Program-made: the position numbers and the translations under genes | Notes under the pieces: model-generated | The model's input: only the letters and a program-made list of their open reading frames with translations | Told to the model about the DNA's origin: nothing | The model's database searches: none | Shown here: positions 9,411 through 18,343 of the stretch, piece by piece | How the letters are laid out: each line of letters begins with the position of its first letter | Position numbering within the stretch: the first letter of the stretch is position 1 | Origin: Georgenia satyanarayanai | GTDB taxonomy: Bacteria > Actinomycetota > Actinomycetes > Actinomycetales > Actinomycetaceae | Assembly: GCF_900116375.1 (NCBI RefSeq) | Contig: NZ_UETB01000005.1 | Coordinates: forward strand, 150,184 to 214,183 | Direction of reading: 5' to 3' | Length of the DNA stretch: 64,000 nucleotides

Positions 9411-10609
9411 CGCGGGGGCTCCTTCACCTCGGGGACTCCGACCTTGGGGGCGGCGGTGGCGAGCTGCTCGGCGGCGAGCTGGCCGCAGGCGCCGTCGATG
9501 TCGCTGCCGCGCGTGTCACGGACCGTCGTGGGGATCCCGGCCTTGCGCAGCGTGCGGACGAAGGTGTCCTCCACGTGCGGGTCCGAGGCCGTCCACTTCG
9601 AGCCCGGCGTGGGGTTGAGCGGGATCGGGTTGACGTGGATCCAGCCCTTGCCGCGGGCGAGGAGCTCGTCGGCGAGGAGCTGGGCGCGCCACTGGTGGTC
9701 GTTGATGTCACGGATGAGCGCGTACTCGATGCTCACGCGGCGCCCGGTGGCGTCGAAGTAGCGACGGGCCGAGTCGAGCAGCTCGCCGACCTTCCAGCGC
9801 GAGTTGATCGGGATGAGCTCGTCGCGCAGGCCGTCGTCCGGGGCGTGGAGGGACACGGCCAGGGTCACCGGCAGGCCCTCCTTCGCGAGCTTGTCGATGG
9901 CGGGCACGAGGCCGACCGTCGAGACGGTGACGTTGCGGGCGGACAGCCCGAAGCCCGCGGGGCTGGGCTCGACCATCCGGCGCACCGCGTTGACCACGGC
10001 GCGGTAGTTGGCCAGCGGCTCGCCCATCCCCATGAAGACGACGTTGGTCAGGCGCGTGGGACCGCCGGTGAGCAGGCCGTCCCGGCAGGCGGCGGCCGCC
10101 ACGCGCACCTGCTCGACGATCTCCGCCGTCGACAGGTTGCGGGTCAGGCCCTGCTGGCCGGTCGCGCAGAAGGGACAGGCCATGCCGCACCCGGCCTGGG
10201 AGGACACGCACAGGGTGGCGCGCTCGGAGTACCGCATGAGGACGGACTCGACCTTGGCGTCGTCGAAGAGGCTCCACAGCGCCTTGCGGGTGGCTCCGCC
10301 GTCGGCCTGGAGGGTGTGGACCTCGGTGAGGAGCTGGGGCAGCAGCTCGGCGACGAGCTCGTCGCGCCCGCTCGCGGGCAGGTCGCTCATCGCGGCGTCG
10401 TCACGGGTGAGGTGGCTGAAGTAGTGGCGCGAGAGCTGGTCGGCCCGGAAGGCGGGCAGGTCCTTCTCGCGCAGCACCGCGGCGCGGTCCTCACGGGTGA
10501 GGTCGGCCAGGTGGCGCGGCGGCTTGCCACGGCGGCGCGCGGTGAAGGTCAGCTGGGGCCGCTCACCGGCAGCGCCTGGCGTCGGAGGGAGGGGTGCAGT
10601 CGTCGACAT
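9407..10609 (-). CDS. rlmN: Dual-specificity 23S rRNA/tRNA methyltransferase RlmN
   Basis: Radical SAM methyltransferase that makes 2-methyladenosine at 23S A2503 and in some tRNAs. The 400-residue protein carries the radical-SAM triad CGMACPFC, the substrate segment [12 protein letters not shown], and the C-terminal region with the second methyl-carrying cysteine ([11 protein letters not shown]). The basic N-terminus includes [11 protein letters not shown]. The ATG at 10609 is the first reasonable start. It overlaps the DivIVA-like gene by four bases and follows cdsA by 32 bp, consistent with one frr-cdsA-rlmN-dxr transcript. Confidence 0.96.
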   Translation of the reverse strand: MSTTAPLPPTPGAAGERPQLTFTARRRGKPPRHLADLTREDRAAVLREKDLPAFRADQLSRHYFSHLTRDDAAMSDLPASGRDELVAELLPQLLTEVHTLQADGGATRKALWSLFDDAKVESVLMRYSERATLCVSSQAGCGMACPFCATGQQGLTRNLSTAEIVEQVRVAAAACRDGLLTGGPTRLTNVVFMGMGEPLANYRAVVNAVRRMVEPSPAGFGLSARNVTVSTVGLVPAIDKLAKEGLPVTLAVSLHAPDDGLRDELIPINSRWKVGELLDSARRYFDATGRRVSIEYALIRDINDHQWRAQLLADELLARGKGWIHVNPIPLNPTPGSKWTASDPHVEDTFVRTLRKAGIPTTVRDTRGSDIDGACGQLAAEQLATAAPKVGVPEVKEPPR

Positions 10610-10641
10610 GTCGGACCGATTGTTCCAGATGTTCCTGGGAA

Positions 10642-11553
10642 TCAGCCGACGAACGTCGTGAGCAGCAGGTAGCTGGCCGGTGCCGTCATGAGCAGGGAGT
10701 CGAGCCTGTCGAGGATTCCGCCGTGCCCGGGCAGGAGGGTGCCCATGTCCTTGAGTCCGAGATCACGCTTGAGGAGCGACTCGGACAGGTCCCCGACGGT
10801 GGCGGTGACGACGGCTCCGGCCCCGAGGACCAGGCCGACCCACCAGGGCGCGTCCAACGCGAGCAGCGCGAGCGCGACACCCACCGCGGTGGCGAGGACG
10901 AGGGAGCCGCCGGCCCCCTCCCACGACTTCTTCGGGCTGATCGACGGCGCCATCGGGTGGCGACCGACGAGGACACCGGCGACGTAGCCGCCGGTGTCGT
11001 TGGCGACGGCGCACAGCACGAGGGTGAGGACGAGCCAGGGCCCGCGGTCCTCGGTGAGGAGCAGGACGGCGAAACCGGCGAGGAAGGAGACGTAGGCGGA
11101 GGCGAGGATGCCGGCGCAGGCGTCGCGCACGGCGTCGGGGCCCCCGCCGTCGAGCACGCGCCACACGAGCACGCCGCCCGCGGTGAGGAAGAAGGCGACG
11201 AGCATCGCGCCCGGGCCGGCCGTGTACGCCGAGACGAGGATGCCCGCGTTGCCCACCCACAGCGGCAGGAGCGGGACGGCGACCCCGCGGGTGCCGACGG
11301 CGCGTGCGAACTCCCACAGCGCCCCGCTGGTGGCGAGCAGCGCGAGCACGACGAACGCCTCCTCGCGCACGAAGAGGCACAGGAGCAGCAGGCCGAGCAG
11401 TCCCAGGCCCACGGCGATCGCGGCGGGCAGGTTGCGTCCCGCCCGGCTCGCGGGCTTGGGCGGCGCCTGGGTCACGATGGCGCGCCGCGCACCCTCCTGG
11501 ATCTCGCGGATCTGGCGGCGGGTGAGCGGCGGGTCACCGCCGGTGGTACTCAC
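10642..11553 (-). CDS. cdsA: Phosphatidate cytidylyltransferase
   Basis: CdsA forms CDP-diacylglycerol from phosphatidate and CTP at the membrane, feeding phospholipid synthesis. The 303-residue protein has about eight hydrophobic segments after a basic, cytoplasmic N-terminus of roughly 40 residues. It carries the family signature near the C-terminus ([13 protein letters not shown] followed by [14 protein letters not shown]), including the conserved K-D and H-G-G-x-x-D-R-x-D elements. It starts one base after the frr stop, the conserved actinobacterial frr-cdsA order. Confidence 0.95.
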   Translation of the reverse strand: MSTTGGDPPLTRRQIREIQEGARRAIVTQAPPKPASRAGRNLPAAIAVGLGLLGLLLLCLFVREEAFVVLALLATSGALWEFARAVGTRGVAVPLLPLWVGNAGILVSAYTAGPGAMLVAFFLTAGGVLVWRVLDGGGPDAVRDACAGILASAYVSFLAGFAVLLLTEDRGPWLVLTLVLCAVANDTGGYVAGVLVGRHPMAPSISPKKSWEGAGGSLVLATAVGVALALLALDAPWWVGLVLGAGAVVTATVGDLSESLLKRDLGLKDMGTLLPGHGGILDRLDSLLMTAPASYLLLTTFVG

Positions 11554-12111
11554 TCAGACCTCGAGGAGCTCTCGTTCCTTGCCGGCGAGCAGCTCGTCGA
11601 CGGCGTCGACGCGCTTCTTCGTCAGCCCCTCGAGCTCCTTCTCGGCGCGGTCGACCTCGTCCTCGCCGGCCTCGCCGTCCTTCTTCATGCGGTCCAGCTC
11701 GTCCTTGGTCTTGCGACGGACGTTGCGGATGGAGATGCGCGCGTCCTCGGCCTTGGTCTTGGCGAGCTTGACGTAGTCGCGGCGGCGCTCCTCGGTGAGG
11801 GCCGGCAGCGCGACGCGGATGACGTTGCCGTCGTCGGTCGGGTTGACGCCGAGGTCGGACTCGCGCAGCGCCTTGATGATCGCGTTGGAGGCGCCGCGGT
11901 CGTAGGGCTGGATGAGGACGGTGCGCGCCTCGGGGATCGTCAGGGAGCCGAGCTGCTGCAGCGGCGTGGGCGCCCCGTAGTAGTCGACGAGGATCTTGGA
12001 GAACATCCCCGCGTTCGCCCTGCCGGTGCGGATGCCGGCGAAGTCCTCGCTGGCCACCTCGACAGCCTTGTCCATCTTCTCCTCGGCCTCGAGGAGGATC
12101 TCGTCGATCAC
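11554..12111 (-). CDS. frr: Ribosome-recycling factor
   Basis: RRF splits the post-termination ribosome together with EF-G. The 185-residue protein has the normal length and hallmark segments: [45 protein letters not shown], and [34 protein letters not shown]. The C-terminal helix carries the usual basic/acidic pattern. The ATG at 12111 overlaps the pyrH stop by four bases, indicating translational coupling in pyrH-frr. Confidence 0.97.
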   Translation of the reverse strand: MIDEILLEAEEKMDKAVEVASEDFAGIRTGRANAGMFSKILVDYYGAPTPLQQLGSLTIPEARTVLIQPYDRGASNAIIKALRESDLGVNPTDDGNVIRVALPALTEERRRDYVKLAKTKAEDARISIRNVRRKTKDELDRMKKDGEAGEDEVDRAEKELEGLTKKRVDAVDELLAGKERELLEV

Positions 12112-12899
12112 CGTGTCTCCTTCATGTCGTCTCCTGCCGCGGAGGTGTCGCCACCGCCGTCGACCGTCACCAGTGTGCCGATCTTCTCACCCAGCAGCGC
12201 CCGCGTGACGTTACCGGGCGTGTTCATGCCGAACACACGCATCGTCAGGCCGTTGTCCATGCACAGGGAGAACGCGGCGGCGTCGACCACCCGCAGGCCC
12301 TGGCGCAGCGCGTCGCCGTAGGTGACGTGGTCCAGGCGCGTGGCCGTCGGGTCGATGTTCGGGTCTGCGGTGTACACGCCGTCGACGCCGTTCTTGCCGA
12401 CGAGCACCTCGTCGCAGTGGGTCTCGAGCGCCCGCTGGGCGGAGACCGTGTCGGTGGAGAAGAAGGGCATGCCCGCGCCGGCGCCGAAGATGACGACGCG
12501 CCCCTTCTCCAGGTGCCGCACGGCGCGCAGCGGGATGTAGGGCTCGGCGACCTGGCCCATCGTGATGGCGGTCTGCACGCGGGTGCGCACGCCAGCCTGC
12601 TCGAGGAAGTCCTGGAGGGCGAGGGCGTTCATCACCGTCCCGAGCATGCCCATGTAGTCGGCGCGGGAGCGGTCCAGCCCCCGCTGGGAGAGGTCGGCGC
12701 CGCGGAAGAAGTTGCCGCCGCCGACGACGATGGCGATCTGCACGCCGGCGGCGTTGGCCTCGGCGATCTGCTTGGCCACGCCGGCCACGACGTCCGCGTC
12801 GAGACCGATGGAGCCGCCGCCGAAGACCTCACCGGACAGCTTGAGGAGCACACGGCGGGGCGAGGGCCCGCCCGTGGGCGTGTCGGACGAGACGTTCAT
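12108..12899 (-). CDS. pyrH: UMP kinase
   Basis: Bacterial UMP kinase converts UMP to UDP in pyrimidine synthesis. The 263-residue protein belongs to the amino-acid-kinase fold, with [12 protein letters not shown] at the start, [11 protein letters not shown], the allosteric/nucleotide region [21 protein letters not shown], and [13 protein letters not shown]. There is an N-terminal extension of about 15 residues relative to many homologues. It is followed by frr with a four-base overlap. A strong palindrome upstream (12925-12956) separates it from tsf, so pyrH-frr probably has its own promoter or depends on read-through. Confidence 0.97.
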   Translation of the reverse strand: MNVSSDTPTGGPSPRRVLLKLSGEVFGGGSIGLDADVVAGVAKQIAEANAAGVQIAIVVGGGNFFRGADLSQRGLDRSRADYMGMLGTVMNALALQDFLEQAGVRTRVQTAITMGQVAEPYIPLRAVRHLEKGRVVIFGAGAGMPFFSTDTVSAQRALETHCDEVLVGKNGVDGVYTADPNIDPTATRLDHVTYGDALRQGLRVVDAAAFSLCMDNGLTMRVFGMNTPGNVTRALLGEKIGTLVTVDGGGDTSAAGDDMKETR

Positions 12900-12924
12900 G
12901 CAGACCTCCGGGAGATGGTGTGCG

Positions 12925-12956
12925 GGTGGCCCCGGCCCGTACGGGCCGGGGCCACC
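12925..12956 (-). terminator. 32-nt perfect palindrome between tsf and pyrH, likely terminator
   Basis: The bases 12925-12956 form a perfect inverted repeat centred on CCGTACGG (half-site GGTGGCCCCGGCCCGT). It lies 12 bp downstream of the tsf stop and 26 bp upstream of pyrH. There is no T-tract on either side, so it would act as a GC-rich hairpin of the type common in actinobacteria. It may also tune read-through from rpsB-tsf into pyrH. Confidence 0.7.
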
Positions 12957-12968
12957 GGACGACGTGTG

Positions 12969-13808
12969 TCAGGCGCCGACGCGGAACCGGACGAAGCCGG
13001 TCAGCGTGCCGCCAGCACCCTCGACGACCTTGCCGACCGTGGTCTTGGGGTCACGGGCGTAGGCCTGGTCGAGGAGTACGGACTCCTTGAAGAAGCCGTT
13101 CATCCGGCCCTCGACGATCTTCGGCAGCGCCGCCTCGGGCTTGCCCTCGTTGCGGGAGGTCTCCTCGGCGATGCGACGCTCGTTGGCGACGACGTCCTCG
13201 GGAACCTCGTCACGGGTGAGGTACTGCGGGCTGTACGCCGCGATGTGCATCGCGACGTCCCGGGCGACCTCGGCACCGGCGGCGTCCGTGGCGACGAGCA
13301 CGCCGACCTGCGGGGGCAGGTCCTTGGCGGTGCGGTGCAGGTAGTGCGCCACCTTGGTGCCGGAGAGGCGGGCCACGCGACGCACGACGAGCTTCTCGCC
13401 GAGGGTGGCGGCGTGCTCGTCGACGAGGGCGCCGACGGTGGTGTCACCGGTCGGAGCCGCGAGGAGGGCCTCGACGTCGGCCGCGCCGGAGGCGACGGCG
13501 GCCGCGAGGACCTTCTCGGCGAGGGTGATGAAGACCTGGTTCTTCGCGACGAAGTCCGTCTCGGAGTTGAGCTCGACCATGACACCGGTCTCGCCCTCGC
13601 CGTCGGCGACGACCTCGATGGCGACGAGGCCGTCGGAGGCCGCGCGGCCCTCACGCTTGGCCACGCCCTTCAGGCCCTTGACCCGGATGATCTCGATGGC
13701 CTTCTCGGCGTCGCCGTCGGCCTCGTCCAGCGCCTTCTTGACGTCCATCATCCCGGCGCCGGTCTTCTCGCGCAGCGCCTTGATGTCAGCGGCGGTGTAG
13801 TTCGCCAT
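12969..13808 (-). CDS. tsf: Elongation factor Ts
   Basis: EF-Ts recycles EF-Tu-GDP. The 279-residue protein has the N-terminal UBA-like part ([27 protein letters not shown]), the core motif [13 protein letters not shown], and the C-terminal dimer-type segment ([17 protein letters not shown]). Length is normal for actinobacteria. It follows rpsB by 28 bp with a good ribosome binding site (GAGGAGACACAC before ATG). A palindromic hairpin follows the stop. Confidence 0.97.
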   Translation of the reverse strand: MANYTAADIKALREKTGAGMMDVKKALDEADGDAEKAIEIIRVKGLKGVAKREGRAASDGLVAIEVVADGEGETGVMVELNSETDFVAKNQVFITLAEKVLAAAVASGAADVEALLAAPTGDTTVGALVDEHAATLGEKLVVRRVARLSGTKVAHYLHRTAKDLPPQVGVLVATDAAGAEVARDVAMHIAAYSPQYLTRDEVPEDVVANERRIAEETSRNEGKPEAALPKIVEGRMNGFFKESVLLDQAYARDPKTTVGKVVEGAGGTLTGFVRFRVGA

Positions 13809-13836
13809 GTGTGTGTCTCCTCGGGAGTGTCGGGGA

Positions 13837-14844
13837 TCAGGCCTGGCTGGCGGGGGGCTCGTCGGCCGCGGGGGCGTCGAGCGCGGGGGCGTTGTCGGCC
13901 ACCTGCGTGGTGTCGGGGCTCTCGCCGGAGACGACGGGGGCGGTCTCCTCGCCGCCCTCGGCGGCGGCGGCGACCTGCTCGGCGTCGTTCGTCACGCCGG
14001 CAGCGTGCTGCGCGGCCTCGACGGACTCGTCGCCCTGCTCGGCGACGACGGGCGGGGCCTGCGTGCTCTGGTCCGCCTCGCCCGCAGCGAGGAGCTCGCG
14101 CTCCCACTCGGCGAGCGGCTCGGCCTCGGTCGGGGCGTTGCCCGAGCCGCCACCGTGGCGCGTGACGAGACCGTCAGCGGCGGCGTCGGCGACGACGCGG
14201 GTGAGGAGGCCGACGGCGCGGATGGCGTCGTCGTTGCCGGGGATGCCGTAGTCGACCTCGTCCGGGTCGCAGTTGGTGTCGAGGATGGCGACGACGGGGA
14301 TGTTGAGCTTGCGCGCCTCGGCGACGGCGAGGTGCTCCTTCTTCGTGTCGACGATCCACACGGCGGAGGGCAGCTTGGCCATGTCGCGGATGCCGCCGAG
14401 GGTGCGCTCGAGCTTCTCCTTCTCGCGACGCATCATGAGCAGCTCCTTCTTCGTGTGGGACGAGCCCGCCACGTCGTCGAAGTCGATCTGCTCGAGCTCC
14501 TTCATGCGCTGAAGGCGCTTGTGCACGGTGGAGAAGTTCGTGAGCATGCCGCCCAGCCAGCGCTGGTTGACGTAGGGCATGCCGACGCGCGCGGCCTGCT
14601 CGGCCACGGCCTCCTGGGCCTGCTTCTTCGTGCCGACGAAGAGGATGCTGCCGCCGTGGGCGACGGTCTCCTTGACGAACTCGTACGCACGGTCGATGTC
14701 CGTCAGCGACTTCTGCAGGTCGATGATGTAGATGCCGTTGCGCTCGGTGAAGATGAAGCGCTTCATCTTGGGGTTCCAGCGACGGGTCTGGTGCCCGAAG
14801 TGGACGCCGCTCTCGAGGAGCTGGCGCATGGTGACGACGGCCAT
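13837..14844 (-). CDS. rpsB: 30S ribosomal protein S2 with long acidic C-terminal tail
   Basis: Ribosomal protein S2. Residues 1 to about 235 are the conserved core ([93 protein letters not shown]). The last hundred residues or so are an Ala/Glu/Pro-rich low-complexity tail, so at 335 residues it is longer than the usual 250-300. Such tails are known on actinobacterial S2. The ATG at 14844 follows GGAAAGGA. The upstream gap of about 460 bp to the divergent M23 gene contains the likely promoter. Confidence 0.97.
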   Translation of the reverse strand: MAVVTMRQLLESGVHFGHQTRRWNPKMKRFIFTERNGIYIIDLQKSLTDIDRAYEFVKETVAHGGSILFVGTKKQAQEAVAEQAARVGMPYVNQRWLGGMLTNFSTVHKRLQRMKELEQIDFDDVAGSSHTKKELLMMRREKEKLERTLGGIRDMAKLPSAVWIVDTKKEHLAVAEARKLNIPVVAILDTNCDPDEVDYGIPGNDDAIRAVGLLTRVVADAAADGLVTRHGGGSGNAPTEAEPLAEWERELLAAGEADQSTQAPPVVAEQGDESVEAAQHAAGVTNDAEQVAAAAEGGEETAPVVSGESPDTTQVADNAPALDAPAADEPPASQA

Positions 14845-15171
14845 GGCTCGTCCTTTCCGGTGCGGGTGCTCCGCACGTCGCGCGGACAGGGCGCGGGCGT
14901 GCCGCTGCCTTGTCCGCTACTCGGTTCTCTCAGTGGTCGACCGGGTGGCCGCCACTCCTGGTGCTCACGACTGCCGGCACCCGCCTGGGCGGGACCGCGC
15001 CGGCTGCCTCGCGTCGCTGGGTCCGAAGGACTGCGAGCGCGACATGTGGGCACGCGATGTCAACCAGATCGCTCCGGCTGCGCCGCCAACTCTACCGCAC
15101 GCCACCGCGGCTCCCGGCAGCGCAGGGACGAGAGCGTCGCCGTGTGACGCGCACGACCCCCCTCCCCCATC
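14845..15171 (-). other. Leader and upstream region of rpsB, no gene
   Basis: No open frame here looks coding. The minus strand has a TTGACA hexamer (15063-15058) and, further upstream, an extended -10-like TGCGGTAGAGT (the TAGAGT hexamer is 15094-15089). Either would give a leader of roughly 180-240 nt before rpsB. The leader contains short inverted repeats (for example around 14979-15000) but I do not recognise a known S2-binding leader. Assignment of the promoter is tentative. Confidence 0.4.
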
Positions 15172-15220
15172 GCCGAGCGCTGACTTGTTACTCCCCCATC
15201 GCCGAGAGCTGACTTGTTAC
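15172..15220. repeat. Intergenic repeat cluster B: two direct copies
   Basis: Two direct copies, 15172-15193 (GCCGAGCGCTGACTTGTTACTC) minus its last two bases as core, and 15201-15220 (GCCGAGAGCTGACTTGTTAC), lie 29 bp apart. They are in the gap between the divergent rpsB and M23 genes. They show both variants of the core (GCGCT and GAGCT). See cluster A for the family. Confidence 0.88.
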
Positions 15221-15309
15221 CGGTCCACCGGTCACCGCCGCGGACCCGCCGTCCCCAAAGGCCACCCGCCGGCCGGCGGGGGCCGGCGCGCTCGTCCCAC
15301 TCTGGTTCC

Positions 15310-15861
15310 ATGGGACTCAGCAGCGGTGCCGTGGCTGCGGCGGGCGTGCTCGCCGTCATCGGTGGCGCGCTCCTTCTGGCTCCGCAACCGGCGGCCTCAC
15401 CCCCGGTCGTCGCGCCGAGCACTGCCGAGCCCGTCGGTCGGGTCCTCTACGAGTGGCCGACCGGGGATCCTGGCGAGGTCGTCCGCCCCTTCTCCGCGCC
15501 GCCGGAGCGCTGGGCCGCAGGTCACAGGGGCGTCGACCTCGCCCTCCCGGCAGGCGCAGGTGTCCGGGCTGCCGGCGACGGCGTCGTCGCCTTCGCCGGC
15601 CGGGTCGCCGGCCGCGGTGTCGTGTCCGTCGACCACGCGGACGGCCTCCGCACCACCTACGAGCCGGTCACGGCGACGACTCGACGCGGCGCTCAGGTGG
15701 CGGCGGGACAGGTGCTCGGCGTGCTCGAGCCGCTCGGGCACCACTGCTCGGACCAGCCGTGCCTGCACTGGGGCGCCCGGCGGGGCCCGGACGACTATGT
15801 CGACCCGCTCAGCCTCCTCGCCGAGGACGTCGTGATCCGGCTGCTTCCCCAGCACGGGTGA
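15310..15861 (+). CDS. M23-family peptidoglycan peptidase-like exported protein
   Basis: A 183-residue protein transcribed away from rpsB. It has an N-terminal hydrophobic segment (residues 5-25), suggesting export or membrane anchoring, then a LytM/M23 domain. Zinc ligands are visible in HRGVDLALPAGAGVRAAGDG (His and Asp), and the third ligand lies in CLHWGAR. At the canonical H-x-H motif the first, catalytic His is replaced by Cys (C-L-H), so activity may be reduced. I chose the ATG at 15310 because the signal-like segment begins there. The M23 gene between rpsB and xerC is a recurring actinobacterial arrangement. Confidence 0.82.
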   Translation: MGLSSGAVAAAGVLAVIGGALLLAPQPAASPPVVAPSTAEPVGRVLYEWPTGDPGEVVRPFSAPPERWAAGHRGVDLALPAGAGVRAAGDGVVAFAGRVAGRGVVSVDHADGLRTTYEPVTATTRRGAQVAAGQVLGVLEPLGHHCSDQPCLHWGARRGPDDYVDPLSLLAEDVVIRLLPQHG

Positions 15862-15877
15862 GGCACCGCGGCCGTCA

Positions 15878-16022
15878 GTAACAAGTCAGCTCTCGGCGAT
15901 GGGGGCGGAGGAACAAGTCAGCTCTCGGCGATGGGGGGAGGAACAACTCAGCGCTCGGCGATGGGGGCGGAGGAACAAGTCAGCTCTCGGCGGGGAGGTG
16001 GAGGAACAAGTCAGCTCTCGGC
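15878..16022. repeat. Intergenic repeat cluster C: five direct copies, 30-32 bp period
   Basis: Five tandem copies in the inverted orientation: 15878-15897, 15910-15929, 15940-15959, 15972-15991 and 16003-16022. Their core is (GT/GG)AACAA(G/C)TCAGC(T/G)CTCGGC. Spacers of 10-12 bp are G-rich (CGATGGGGGCGGA and similar). The array sits between the convergent M23 and xerC stops, where it could serve as a transcription barrier. There are no cas genes and spacers are far too short for CRISPR. Confidence 0.9.
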
Positions 16023-16050
16023 GGGGAGGTGGTGGTTTCGAGAGGGGACG

Positions 16051-17016
16051 TCAGGCGCGGGGGTGGGCCTGGGTGTAGGCGGCGCGGAGACGCTCGGGGG
16101 TCACGTGGGTGTAGCGCTGGGTGGTGGCGAGGGAGGCGTGGCCGAGCACCTCCTGGACGGTGCGCAGGTCCGAGCCGCCGGCGAGAAGGTGGGTGGCAGC
16201 GCTGTGCCGCAGGCCGTGGGGCGCCATGTCCCGCACGCCGGCGAGCGCCGTCAGACCGTGCACCCGTTCGCGCACCGCCCGCACGCCCAGGCGGCCGCCG
16301 CGTGCGCCGAGGAACAGGGCCGGCGGCGACGTCGGCGTCACGAGCTCCGGGCGGCCACGCACCAACCACTCCCCCAGGGCGCGGTCGGCCGGGACCCCGA
16401 AGGGGACGACCCGCTCGGTGCCGCCCTTGCCGAGCACGCGCACGGTCCGCTCGCGGCGGTCGACGGCGGCGAGGTCGATGCCGACGAGCTCGGCGACGCG
16501 GACACCGGTCGCGTAGAGCATCTCGAGGACGGCCCAGTCCCGCAGGTGGGAGGGGTCGCCGTCGTCGGCCACCTGCGCGGCGAGGTCGAGCAGGACGGTC
16601 GCCTCGTCCACGGCGAGCACCTGCGGCACGCGCTTGTCCGCGCGCGGGCTCTGCAGACGGACGCCGACGTCCTCTGCCACGTGCCCCTGGCGTACCGCCC
16701 ACGTGCAGAAGGTGCGCGCGGCCGCCGAGCGGCGCGCGAGCGTCGACCGCGAGCGCCCCTCACGGGCCTGTCCGGCCAGCCACGCGCGCAGGGCGGTGAG
16801 GTCGAGCCGGGTGAGGTCCACGGCTCCATCGTCGCCCTCGCGGAGCGTGTCGAGCAGGGAGCGGACGTCGGAGAGGTAGCCGCGCACGGTGTGCTCCGAC
16901 AGCCCCCGCTGCAGGGCGAGGTGGCGCCCGAAGGCGTCGAGGAGCGCGGCGGAGTCGGGCACGCGCTCACCGTCGCGCGTCCCGGCGGTGAGGGCAAGCC
17001 TCACCGCCGGGCGCAT
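16051..17016 (-). CDS. xerC: Tyrosine recombinase XerC
   Basis: A chromosome-dimer-resolution recombinase of about 321 residues. The N-terminal SAM-like domain (FGRHLALQRGLSEHTVRGYLSDVRSLL) is followed by the catalytic domain. Active-site residues are visible: Arg in ATGVRVAELVG, Lys in GKGGTERVVPF, HGLRHSAATHLL (H-x-x-R), HASLATT and the nucleophile Tyr in TQRYTHV. The ATG at 17016 gives about 19 residues before the domain; a GTG at 16959 is an alternative. It lies upstream of the repeat array and is convergent with the M23 gene. Its position near dprA and rpsB is that of chromosomal XerC, not a phage integrase. Confidence 0.92.
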   Translation of the reverse strand: MRPAVRLALTAGTRDGERVPDSAALLDAFGRHLALQRGLSEHTVRGYLSDVRSLLDTLREGDDGAVDLTRLDLTALRAWLAGQAREGRSRSTLARRSAAARTFCTWAVRQGHVAEDVGVRLQSPRADKRVPQVLAVDEATVLLDLAAQVADDGDPSHLRDWAVLEMLYATGVRVAELVGIDLAAVDRRERTVRVLGKGGTERVVPFGVPADRALGEWLVRGRPELVTPTSPPALFLGARGGRLGVRAVRERVHGLTALAGVRDMAPHGLRHSAATHLLAGGSDLRTVQEVLGHASLATTQRYTHVTPERLRAAYTQAHPRA

Positions 17017-17022
17017 CGTGGC

Positions 17023-18228
17023 TCAGCGGATGGAGCCGTGGGCGTCGATGACGTACTTCTTGGCGGCGCCCTTGTCGAACTCCTCGTACCCGCGAGGCGC
17101 CTCGTCGAGGCTGATGACCTCGGCGTTGACGGCCTTGGCGATGTGGATCCTGTCGTTGAGGATCGCCTGCATGAGGCCGCGGTGGTACGTCATCACCGGC
17201 GTCTGTCCCGTGACGAAGGTGAGTGCCTTCGCCCAGCCGGTCCCGAAGTCCATCGACAGGGCGCCGCGCTGGGCCGCCTCGTCGACGCCGCCCGGGTCAC
17301 CGGTGACGTAGAGGCCGGGGATGCCGACCGACGCGCCCGCGGAGGTCACCCTCATCACGCTGTTGAGCACGGTCGCCGGGGCCTCCTTGCCACCGTGGCC
17401 CATCGCCTCGAAGCCGACGGCGTCGACGGCCGCGTCCACCTCGGGCACCTTGAGCAGGTCCTCGATCTGCTCGTGCGGCTCCCCCTTGCTGAGGTCGATC
17501 GTCTCGCACCCGAAGCTCCGGGCCTGGGCCAGCCGCTCGGTGTTGAAGTCACCGACGACGACGACGGCCGCGCCGAGCAGCTGCGCCGAGGCCGCGGCGG
17601 CGAGCCCGACAGGACCCGCTCCGGCGACGTAGACGGTCGAGCCCGTCCCGACCTTCGCGCTCACCGCGCCGTGGTAGCCGGTGGGCAGGATGTCGGAGAG
17701 CATCGTGAGGTCGAGGATCTTCTCCATCGCCTGGTCCTTGTCCGGGAAGACCAGGGCGTTCCAGTCCGCGTAGGGCACGAGGACGTACTCGGCCTGCCCG
17801 CCGACCCACCCGCCCATGTCGACGTAGCCGTAGGCGCTGCCGGGCCGGTCGGGGTTGACGTTCAGACAGATCTCGGTGCGCCGCTTCTTGCAGTTGACGC
17901 AGCGGCCGCAGGAGATGTTGAAGGGCACGGAGACGAGGTCGCCCTTCTTGACGAACTCCACGTCCCTGCCGACCTCGACGACCTCACCGGTGATCTCGTG
18001 GCCGAGGACGAGGTCGCTGGGGGCGGTGGTGCGGCCACGGACCATGTGCTGGTCGGAGCCACAGATGTTGGTGGCGACGGTCTTGAGGATGACACCGTGA
18101 TGGACCTGGCGCCCCACGTTCGCCGGGTTGACGCCCGGTCCGTCCTGGAGCTCGAAGGTCGGGTACTCGGTGTCGATGACCTCGACCTTGCCGGGACCCT
18201 TGTAGGCGACTGCTCGGTTTCCTGCCAT
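17023..18228 (-). CDS. fdhA: Glutathione-independent formaldehyde dehydrogenase
   Basis: A zinc-dependent medium-chain dehydrogenase of 401 residues, related to the Pseudomonas-type formaldehyde dehydrogenase/dismutase that holds NAD(H) tightly and needs no thiol cofactor. Seen: the catalytic zinc region ATNICGSDQHMVRG and GHEITG, the structural zinc cysteines CGRCVNCKKRRTEIC, and the Rossmann motif VYVAGAGPVGLAAA. The insertion around GGWVGGQAEYVLVPYADWN and the closing KKYVIDAHG are typical. The ATG is preceded by GGGAGGGCAGGAAC. It interrupts the usual xerC-dprA neighbourhood, so it may be an insertion. The window also has the mycothiol-dependent enzyme (46.2-47.3 kb). Confidence 0.9.
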   Translation of the reverse strand: MAGNRAVAYKGPGKVEVIDTEYPTFELQDGPGVNPANVGRQVHHGVILKTVATNICGSDQHMVRGRTTAPSDLVLGHEITGEVVEVGRDVEFVKKGDLVSVPFNISCGRCVNCKKRRTEICLNVNPDRPGSAYGYVDMGGWVGGQAEYVLVPYADWNALVFPDKDQAMEKILDLTMLSDILPTGYHGAVSAKVGTGSTVYVAGAGPVGLAAAASAQLLGAAVVVVGDFNTERLAQARSFGCETIDLSKGEPHEQIEDLLKVPEVDAAVDAVGFEAMGHGGKEAPATVLNSVMRVTSAGASVGIPGLYVTGDPGGVDEAAQRGALSMDFGTGWAKALTFVTGQTPVMTYHRGLMQAILNDRIHIAKAVNAEVISLDEAPRGYEEFDKGAAKKYVIDAHGSIR

Positions 18229-18329
18229 GTTCCTGCCCTCCCTGTGATCCGCCGGCCACGAACGCGTCGTCGCGCATGGGTCTCAGCGGCCGGTACGACG
18301 GCCTCGTCGTCCTGCCACGCTACCTCACT

Positions 18330-18343
18330 GTGACGTGGCTCAC
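18330..18343. promoter_or_regulatory. Possible Crp-type site upstream of fdhA
   Basis: GTGACGTGGCTCAC is a perfect GTGA-N6-TCAC inverted repeat, the core of Crp/Fnr-family sites. It lies about 105 bp upstream of the fdhA start and overlaps the dprA stop codon. This could be chance; no other support is visible. Confidence 0.25.

Noticed and set aside
15878..16022. A short CRISPR-like array
   Set aside because: Spacers are only 10-12 bp, G-rich and similar to each other; the same unit occurs as inverted pairs elsewhere; no cas genes.
16051..17016. Phage or island integrase
   Set aside because: Tyrosine recombinase, but its position and sequence fit chromosomal XerC, with no att or phage genes nearby.
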